Positions 58,420 to 64,000 of a DNA stretch of 64,000 bases are shown here, piece after piece. The DNA lies in the NCBI GenBank assembly GCA_963696675.1, contig CAVOLM010000030.1, positions 1 to 64,000 of the forward strand, in the 5' to 3' direction. The translations under genes and the position numbers were made by a program. Every line of letters starts with the position of its first letter. The first letter of the stretch is position 1. This stretch comes from DATBVX01 sp963696675. GTDB taxonomy: Bacteria; Pseudomonadota; Gammaproteobacteria; Steroidobacterales; Steroidobacteraceae. The notes below the pieces were generated by a model, which saw only the letters and a program-made list of their open reading frames with translations, did no database searches and was not told the DNA's origin.

Positions 58420-58892
58420 AGCGGGCACCCATCACCTCGCAGGGCGCCGAACGGTTGCGCGCCGAGCTCAAGCGGCTCAAGTCCGAGGATCGCCCCAACA
58501 TCATCAAGGCGATCGCCGAGGCTCGTTCCCATGGAGATCTGAGCGAGAACGCTGAATACCACGCCGCGCGCGAGCAGCAGAGCTTCATCGAGGGACGCAT
58601 CAACGAGATCGAGACCCGGCTCGCGAACGCTGAGGTGATCGACGTGACGAAGTTGCCAGCCAACCAGCGGATCGTGTTTGGCGCAACCGTGGACCTGGAG
58701 GACCAGGAAGACGGCGGACGAATTGCGTACCAGATCGTCGGCGAGGATGAGGCGGACATCCGCCGCGGGCTCGTCTCGGTGACGTCGCCGATTGCCCGCG
58801 CACTTGTCGGCAAGAACCAGGGTGATGTCGTCGAGGTTGCGGCGCCCGCGGGCCTGCGCACATACGAGATCATCGCCGTCCGCTACCAATAG
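58416..58892 (+). CDS. greA: Transcription elongation factor GreA
   Basis: Rescues backtracked RNA polymerase by stimulating transcript cleavage. 158 residues, as in E. coli, from a GTG overlapping the carB stop. The coiled-coil tip carries the conserved acidic pair in ARSHGDLSENAEYHAAREQQ; the FKBP-like domain ends in VVEVAAPAGLRTYEIIAVRY. carAB-greA order is common in proteobacteria. Confidence 0.97.
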   Translation: MKRAPITSQGAERLRAELKRLKSEDRPNIIKAIAEARSHGDLSENAEYHAAREQQSFIEGRINEIETRLANAEVIDVTKLPANQRIVFGATVDLEDQEDGGRIAYQIVGEDEADIRRGLVSVTSPIARALVGKNQGDVVEVAAPAGLRTYEIIAVRYQ

Positions 58893-58907
58893 GTCCGGCA
58901 ACGGGCC

Positions 58908-59531
58908 ATGAAGCGCAGCAAGAGCAGCAGTCGCTGGTTGCAGGAACACGCCAGCGACCCCTACGTGAAGCGCGCCCATCGCGAGGGCTGGCGTTCGCGG
59001 GCCGTCTTCAAGCTCGAGCAGATCCAGCGCGCGGAGAAGCTGCTGCGCCCCGGGATGGTCATCGTCGACCTGGGTGCCGCGCCGGGCGGGTGGAGTCAGT
59101 TTGCGGCGCGTGCCCTGCAGGGACGCGGCGAGATCTTCGCGGTCGATATCCTCGCGATGCCTCACATTCCCGGCGTCACGTTCATCGAGGGTGACTTTCA
59201 GGATCAGGCGCTCCTCGACCGGCTGCTGGCGGCGCTCGGCGGGCGCCCGGTCGACCTTGTAATGTCCGACCTGGCCCCAAACATGAGCGGCATCGATGCA
59301 GTCGATCAGCCCCGCTCAATGAATCTCGCCGAGCTCGCCCTGGAGTTCTCGACCCAGGTTCTCAAGCCCGGTGGCGATCTGCTGCTGAAGGTTTTTCAGG
59401 GTGCCGGCTTCCAGGAATTGGTGCAGGCCGCACGCCGGCATTTCACCAAAGTGAAGCTGCGCAAACCCGATGCCTCACGTGCGCGCAGCGCCGAGATGTA
59501 CCTGCTGGCGAGGAGCCGGCGGATGGTGTAG
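58908..59531 (+). CDS. rlmE: 23S rRNA 2'-O-methyltransferase (U2552)
   Basis: Heat-shock methyltransferase acting on the 50S A-loop. 207 residues; the SAM motif is VIVDLGAAPGGWSQFAA. The K-D-K-E tetrad is visible: K in RAVFKLEQI, D in LVMSDLAPNMSGI, K in LLLKVFQGAGF, E in RSAEMYLLAR. It is followed by ftsH, the conserved heat-shock pair. Confidence 0.97.
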   Translation: MKRSKSSSRWLQEHASDPYVKRAHREGWRSRAVFKLEQIQRAEKLLRPGMVIVDLGAAPGGWSQFAARALQGRGEIFAVDILAMPHIPGVTFIEGDFQDQALLDRLLAALGGRPVDLVMSDLAPNMSGIDAVDQPRSMNLAELALEFSTQVLKPGGDLLLKVFQGAGFQELVQAARRHFTKVKLRKPDASRARSAEMYLLARSRRMV

Positions 59532-59616
59532 GTTCTTCGAACGCCTGCCGAATCCACTGGTCGAATCTTTGCGAATTTTCCAGGTAATTCTGGCGCTTTA
59601 TGTCGAGGACTGACTC

Positions 59617-61524
59617 TTGAACGACCTGACGAAGAACATCCTGCTCTGGGTCATCATCGCCGTCGTACTGCTGACGGTGTTCAGCAACTTCAGCCCGCGT
59701 TCGGGCGAGAGCCGTGAGATGGCCTACTCCACGTTCCTGCAGGAGGTCAAGGCCAAGAACGTCGACTCCGCGGTGATCAAGGGCGAGATCATCGAAGGGA
59801 CGAAGCGCGATGGAACACAGTTCCGCGTCTACAACCCCGAGACCGACAACAACGCGCTGATCGGGCTGCTCGACCGTGAAGGCGTGAATTTCCGTGGTGC
59901 GCCGCCCGACAAGCCGAATTTCCTGCTGCAGCTGTTCCTGTCCTCCTTCCCGGTACTGTTGCTGGTCGCGATCTTCATCTACTTCATGCGCCAGATGCAG
60001 GGCGCGGCGGGTGGCCGCGGCGCCATGTCCTTTGGCAAGAGCCGCGCGCGCTTGCTTGGCGAGGACCAGGTGTCGGTGACCTTCGCCGACGTCGCCGGTG
60101 TCGAGGAGGCGAAGGAAGAGGTCGTTGAGATCGTCGACTTCCTGAAGGACCCCGGCAAGTTCCAGAAGCTCGGTGGCAAGATTCCGAAGGGCGTTCTCAT
60201 GGTGGGTGCGCCGGGCACCGGCAAGACCCTGCTGGCCCGCGCGATTGCCGGCGAGGCCAAGGTGCCTTTCTTCACGATCTCGGGCTCCGACTTCGTGGAA
60301 ATGTTCGTGGGCGTCGGCGCTTCGCGCGTGCGCGACATGTTCGAGCAGGCCAAGAAGCACGCTCCTTGTATTATTTTCATCGACGAGATCGATGCCGTCG
60401 GCCGGCACCGCGGTGCGGGCCTGGGTGGCGGCCACGACGAGCGCGAGCAGACGCTCAATCAGTTGCTGGTCGAGATGGATGGCTTCGAAGGCAACGAAGG
60501 CATCATCGTCATCGCGGCCACCAACCGGCCCGATGTGCTGGACCCCGCTCTGTTGCGTCCCGGCCGTTTCGATCGCCAGGTCGTCGTGCCGTTGCCGGAC
60601 GTGCGCGGCCGTGAGCAGATCCTCAAGGTTCACATGCGACGCGTGCCGCTCGCCGATGACGTCAGGCCTTCGATCATTGCGCGCGGCACACCCGGATTCT
60701 CCGGTGCGGATCTTGCGAACCTGGTGAACGAAGCTGCGCTCTTCGCTGCGCGCGCCAATCGGCGCCTGGTATCGATGGAAGAGTTCGAGCGCGCGAAGGA
60801 CAAGATCATGATGGGCGCGGAGCGGCGCTCGATGGTCATGAGCGAGGAGGAGAAGCGCATGACCGCCTACCACGAGGCCGGCCATGCCATCGTGGGCCTG
60901 AGCGTCCCGGAGCACGATCCGGTGTACAAGGTCACTATCATCCCGCGCGGCCGGGCGCTCGGCGTGACGATGTTCCTGCCGGAAGGCGATCGTTACAGCA
61001 CCAGCAAGCGCCGGCTCGAGAGCCGCATCGCGACACTGTTCGGCGGGCGCATCGCCGAAGAGCTGATTTTCGGCGCGGAATCGGTCACCACCGGCGCGGC
61101 GAACGACATCGAGCGTGCCACGGAACTCGCGCGCAACATGGTTACGAAGTGGGGTCTTTCCGATCGTCTCGGACCGCTGACGTACACCGAGGAAAGCGGT
61201 GAGGTGTTCCTGGGCCGCAGTGTCACCCAGCACAAGCAGGTGTCGGATGTGACCGCGCACGCGATCGATGAGGAAGTGCGCCGCGTGATCGACGACAATT
61301 TCCAGCGCGCCAAGGGGATCCTGACCTCGCGCCTTGAAACACTGCACTCGATGGCGGAAGCGTTGATCAAGTACGAAACCGTCGATGAAGAGCAGCTCAA
61401 GGACATCATGGCCGGCCGCACGCCGAAGCCGCCCAAGGACTGGGACGATTCGACGCCGGTGCCGACCAGCAAGCCGCAGGACAAGCCTGCTCCGGCGATC
61501 GGTCCCGCCGCGGGTCAGCACTGA
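59617..61524 (+). CDS. ftsH: ATP-dependent membrane zinc protease FtsH
   Basis: Inner-membrane AAA+ protease degrading sigma-32, LpxC and damaged membrane proteins. 635 residues from a TTG (LNDLTKNILLWVIIAVVLLT). Membrane helices lie at about 8-24 and 105-124; Walker A GAPGTGKT at 197-204; Walker B IFIDEID at 253-259; the second region of homology is ATNRPDVLDPALLRPGRFD; the zinc motif HEAGH is at 419-423. The frame is intact. The gap after it holds the unusual hairpin elements. Confidence 0.97.
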   Translation: MNDLTKNILLWVIIAVVLLTVFSNFSPRSGESREMAYSTFLQEVKAKNVDSAVIKGEIIEGTKRDGTQFRVYNPETDNNALIGLLDREGVNFRGAPPDKPNFLLQLFLSSFPVLLLVAIFIYFMRQMQGAAGGRGAMSFGKSRARLLGEDQVSVTFADVAGVEEAKEEVVEIVDFLKDPGKFQKLGGKIPKGVLMVGAPGTGKTLLARAIAGEAKVPFFTISGSDFVEMFVGVGASRVRDMFEQAKKHAPCIIFIDEIDAVGRHRGAGLGGGHDEREQTLNQLLVEMDGFEGNEGIIVIAATNRPDVLDPALLRPGRFDRQVVVPLPDVRGREQILKVHMRRVPLADDVRPSIIARGTPGFSGADLANLVNEAALFAARANRRLVSMEEFERAKDKIMMGAERRSMVMSEEEKRMTAYHEAGHAIVGLSVPEHDPVYKVTIIPRGRALGVTMFLPEGDRYSTSKRRLESRIATLFGGRIAEELIFGAESVTTGAANDIERATELARNMVTKWGLSDRLGPLTYTEESGEVFLGRSVTQHKQVSDVTAHAIDEEVRRVIDDNFQRAKGILTSRLETLHSMAEALIKYETVDEEQLKDIMAGRTPKPPKDWDDSTPVPTSKPQDKPAPAIGPAAGQH

Positions 61525-61529
61525 GATCG

Positions 61530-61696
61530 GCCTGGTCTGCGTGTGGTCTGGGGCTGGCTCTCAGCGCCCCGACACGAACGAGACATCATCGGCTGCCCCA
61601 CGCGACATCTTTCGCGCTGCACTTCAACGTGTCATCGGCATAATCAAGCAAGAACGGGGGCACTGAGAGCCAGCCCCAGACACACGCAGACCAGGC
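61530..61696 (+). repeat. Stem-loop element A: 34-bp inverted repeat around a conserved 98-nt loop
   Basis: The left arm (61530-61564) and right arm (61663-61696) are exact reverse complements over 34 bases, apart from one extra G near 61546. The loop contains CCGACACGAACGAGACATC (61569-61587), TTCGCGCTG (61611-61619) and a 26-base block beginning CATCGGCA (61633-61658). The same three blocks recur, in order and inverted, in element B, whose stem has a different sequence. Confidence 0.85.
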
Positions 61697-61702
61697 AAAG
61701 AG

Positions 61703-61716
61703 GCGCAAGCTTGCGC
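61703..61716. terminator. Perfect 14-nt palindrome between the two elements
   Basis: GCGCAAGCTTGCGC, followed on the + strand by GCGGTCTTTCTT. A GC-rich palindrome with a moderately T-rich tail after ftsH could serve as its terminator; the T-run is interrupted, so this is tentative. Confidence 0.4.
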
Positions 61717-61730
61717 GCGGTCTTTCTTGG

Positions 61731-61884
61731 CTCTCGTTCTGGTCGGGTGTTCGTCCCCTGAGCCCGTTCTTGCTTGATTTTGCCGATGGTACGATGCCGT
61801 ACAGCGCGAACGATGAGCCTTCTGTTTCACGGGATGTCTCGTTCGTGTCGGCTGAGGGGACGAACACCCGACCAGAAGCGAGAG
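61731..61884 (-). repeat. Stem-loop element B: inverted copy with an unrelated stem
   Basis: Arms 61731-61762 and 61852-61884 are reverse complements over about 31 bases with one bulge and one mismatch. The 89-nt loop, read on the - strand, has the 19-base block (61833-61851) identical to element A, TTCGCGCTG (61802-61810), and the 26-base block (61763-61788) matching at 25 of 26. The stem shares almost nothing with that of element A except a CTCAG at the loop-proximal end. Confidence 0.85.
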
Positions 61885-61933
61885 CTTCTAACGAGACGTG
61901 CGGCGCGTGCTCCACGTTCTAGCTGAGCATCTC

Positions 61934-62771
61934 ATGCATCTGACTCTGCGGCGACAAGACTCTCGATTTGAGCCGCCCGTGCGTGATGGGCGTCCTCAAC
62001 GTCACGCCCGATTCATTCTCTGACGGCGGGCGATTCCACGACATCGGGCAGGCGCTCGCGCACGCCCATCGGATGATCGATGAAGGTGCTGCCATCATCG
62101 ACATTGGCGGCGAGTCCACGCGCCCCGGCTCGAATCCGGTCGACGTCGACGAAGAACTGCGCCGCGTGCTGCCACTGGTCCGGTCGCTGGCCCCCAAGGT
62201 GAGCGTGCCGATTTCCGTCGACACGACCAAACCGCAAGTGATGCAGGCGGTCATCGATGCGGGCGCGGGAATGATCAATGACATCCTGGCCCTGCGAACG
62301 CGCGGAGCGCTGGAAGTGGTCGCGGACTCCAGGGTGGCCGCTTGCCTGATGCACATGCAGGGCGAGCCGCGCACCATGCAGGTCGAGCCGCACTACGAGG
62401 ACGTGGTGCGAGAGGTTCACGAGTTCCTGCGTCAGCGCCGCGATGCCTGCGAGGCTGCGGGAATCGGTCGCGACCGGCTCGTCATCGACCCTGGTTTCGG
62501 CTTTGGAAAAGGCGTGGCGCACAACCTCAGCCTGCTCTCAAACTTTGACCGATTTCTCGATCTGGGCGTCCCGGTGCTGGCGGGGCTGTCGCGCAAGTCC
62601 ATGATAGGCACAATTACGGGCCGACCGGTCGATCAGCGTCTGCATGGCAGCATCGCACTCGCGACGATTGCAATCCTCAAGGGTGCGCGCATCATTCGCG
62701 CGCATGACGTTGCACCGGCGGTGGACGCCGTCAAGATCGCCACCGCGGTGATCGGGGGAGGAGCGCAGTGA
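61934..62771 (+). CDS. folP: Dihydropteroate synthase, probable frameshift at the 5' end
   Basis: Joins p-aminobenzoate to dihydropterin pyrophosphate in folate synthesis; sulfonamide target. The hallmark VMGVLNVTPDSFSDGGRFHD is followed by IDIGGESTRPGSNPVDVDEE, VPISVDTTKPQVM and IDPGFGFGKGVAHN. An uninterrupted frame begins only at a TTG at 61968, ten residues shorter than usual. The ATG at 61934 plus one extra base removed near 61950 gives MHLTL...GDKTLDLSRPCVMG, a normal FolP N-terminus; I prefer this. The stop overlaps glmM as GTGA. Confidence 0.94.
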
Positions 62772-64000
62772 GCCGAAGATTCTTTGGAACCGATGGAGTA
62801 CGTGGCCAGGTGGGCCGGGATCCCATGACGGTGGATTTCGCGTTGCGCCTCGCGAGCGGCGCGGCACGCGTGCTCGCGCCGGAGGGCGGCACCGTGCTCA
62901 TCGGCAAGGACACGCGGCTTTCGGGTTACATGTTCGAGGCGGCGCTCGAGGCGGGATTCGTGGCGGCGGGCGTCGATGTCATGCTGATCGGGCCGCTGCC
63001 GACGCCGGGCATCGCCTACATGACGCAGCGCTTCGAGTGTGATTTTGGCGTGGTGATCAGCGCCTCACACAACCCCTATGATGACAACGGCATCAAGTTC
63101 TTCGATTCCAGCGGCGCGAAGCTGAGCGATGAGCTCGAGGCGCGCATCGAGGAATCGCTCCAGCAGCCGGCATTCACGCGCGAATCGAGGGCTCTTGGAC
63201 GTGCCACCCGCGTCGACAGGTCACGCACTCACTATCAGGAGTTCTGTGCCGCATCGCTTCCTGCGGGCATGGATCTCGCCGGTTTCAAGATCGTCATCGA
63301 TTGCGCGAACGGTGCCGCATACAAGGTCGCGCCGCGGGTGCTGGCCGATCTGGGCGCGGAAATCGTCCCCATCGGTTGCTCGCCGAACGGGCGCAACATC
63401 AATGATGGCTGCGGTTCACTGGCGCCCGAGCTTCTGCAGCTCACGGTGCCAGGTGTGCGCGCCAACGCGGGCATCGCCCTCGATGGCGATGGCGATCGGC
63501 TGGTCATGGTCGATGAGCTCGGCCGCATCGTCGATGGCGATCAGCTCCTCTACATCATTGCGCGGGCGCGAGCGGAATCGCGCGCGCTGCGCGGGCCGGT
63601 CGTCGGCACGGTGATGAGCAACCTCGGCCTGGAGGTCGGTCTGCGCGAGCTCGGCATCGAGTTCCGGCGCGCGCCGGTCGGGGACCGCTATGTCCTTGGC
63701 CTGCTGCGCGAGACCGGCGGCACTCTCGGCGGCGAGACCTCAGGCCACCTGTTGTGCCTGGACAAGACCACGACCGGTGACGGATTGATCAGCGCATTGC
63801 AGGTTCTCGCCATCATGAAACAGACCCGGCAGAGCCTGGCCGAACTGGCGGCGGGAATGCCGCGCTTTCCGCAGGTGCTGCTCAACGTCAAGGTCAAGGA
63901 CCGCTTCGACCCGGGAGCGAACGCCGTGGTCCGGGAAGCCGTGCGCGCGATTGAAGCGGAACTCAAGCAGGACGGCCGCGTGGTGCTGCGCGCCTCGGGG
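62768..64000 (+). CDS. glmM: Phosphoglucosamine mutase, 3' end outside window
   Basis: Converts glucosamine-6-P to glucosamine-1-P for peptidoglycan and LPS. The frame is open from a GTG (VSRRFFGTDGVRGQVGRDPM) overlapping the folP stop to the window edge, 411 codons of about 445. The phospho-Ser loop is VVISASHNPYDDNGIKFF, the metal loop ALDGDGDRLVMVD, the sugar-binding loop GGETSGHLLCLDKTTTGDG. ftsH-folP-glmM is the conserved gammaproteobacterial order. Confidence 0.97.
   Translation, partial: MSRRFFGTDGVRGQVGRDPMTVDFALRLASGAARVLAPEGGTVLIGKDTRLSGYMFEAALEAGFVAAGVDVMLIGPLPTPGIAYMTQRFECDFGVVISASHNPYDDNGIKFFDSSGAKLSDELEARIEESLQQPAFTRESRALGRATRVDRSRTHYQEFCAASLPAGMDLAGFKIVIDCANGAAYKVAPRVLADLGAEIVPIGCSPNGRNINDGCGSLAPELLQLTVPGVRANAGIALDGDGDRLVMVDELGRIVDGDQLLYIIARARAESRALRGPVVGTVMSNLGLEVGLRELGIEFRRAPVGDRYVLGLLRETGGTLGGETSGHLLCLDKTTTGDGLISALQVLAIMKQTRQSLAELAAGMPRFPQVLLNVKVKDRFDPGANAVVREAVRAIEAELKQDGRVVLRASG

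Noticed and set aside
61586..61915. 109-codon open frame on the - strand across the two hairpin elements
   Set aside because: It runs through both inverted repeats and their loops, has no ribosome site and no family-like pattern; the inverted copies by themselves produce similar peptide text (DTNETS) from both strands.

Overview
The window is bacterial, GC-rich and almost fully coding. From about 7.7 kb to the end it is a housekeeping segment of a gammaproteobacterium. The evidence is gene order (bcp-gcvR-dapA-bamC; tRNA-Ser-ffs-dnaX-ybaB-recR; ssrA-smpB-ratA-ratB-bamE-fur-recN-nadK; hrcA-grpE-dnaK-dnaJ-dapB-carA-carB-greA-rlmE-ftsH-folP-glmM), a tmRNA tag ANDDNYALAA, and an RpoH-type dnaK promoter. 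A GC-rich non-enteric lineage (Xanthomonadales, Nevskiales or Steroidobacterales-like) is my inference; I cannot place it further.

Layout. 1-6.7 kb: a CXXCH-containing sensor histidine kinase, a coiled-coil lipoprotein-like gene and a peptide-type ABC transporter cluster, all with several frameshifts each. This block looks foreign to the rest of the window. 6.67-7.7 kb: two direct repeats, then a truncated ntrX and the 3' end of ntrY fused in frame to a bepA-like peptidase gene. 7.7-12.6 kb: phoH-like, bcp, gcvR, dapA and a short bamC-like lipoprotein gene. 12.7-20.4 kb: tRNA-Ser, 4.5S RNA, dnaX, ybaB, recR, rsgA, a Ste24-like protease, orn and a small catabolic cluster. 20.4-25.4 kb: ppsA and its regulator ppsR, a DUF1249 gene and an unknown coiled-coil gene. 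25.4-32.9 kb: an RND efflux operon with one adaptor and two different permeases. 33-42.4 kb: prc, an M28 peptidase, small membrane proteins, an oxidoreductase, a quinol NO reductase and sirB2. 42.4-47.7 kb: tmRNA, smpB, ratA, ratB, bamE, fur, recN, nadK. 47.9-64 kb: the heat-shock chaperone cluster, dapB, carAB, greA, rlmE, ftsH, folP and a glmM that runs off the end.

Two things dominate interpretation. First, at least thirteen conserved genes after 7.3 kb carry frameshifts, and every one I could resolve is explained by extra single bases (about 17 in total, no deletions). That looks like an insertion-biased consensus, so the gene models here are given as corrected spans. Second, the 409-bp ftsH-folP gap holds two inverted copies of an element with a nearly invariant loop and unrelated but self-complementary stems of about 31 and 34 bp. 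It is the best candidate in the window for an undescribed structured RNA or small mobile palindrome.
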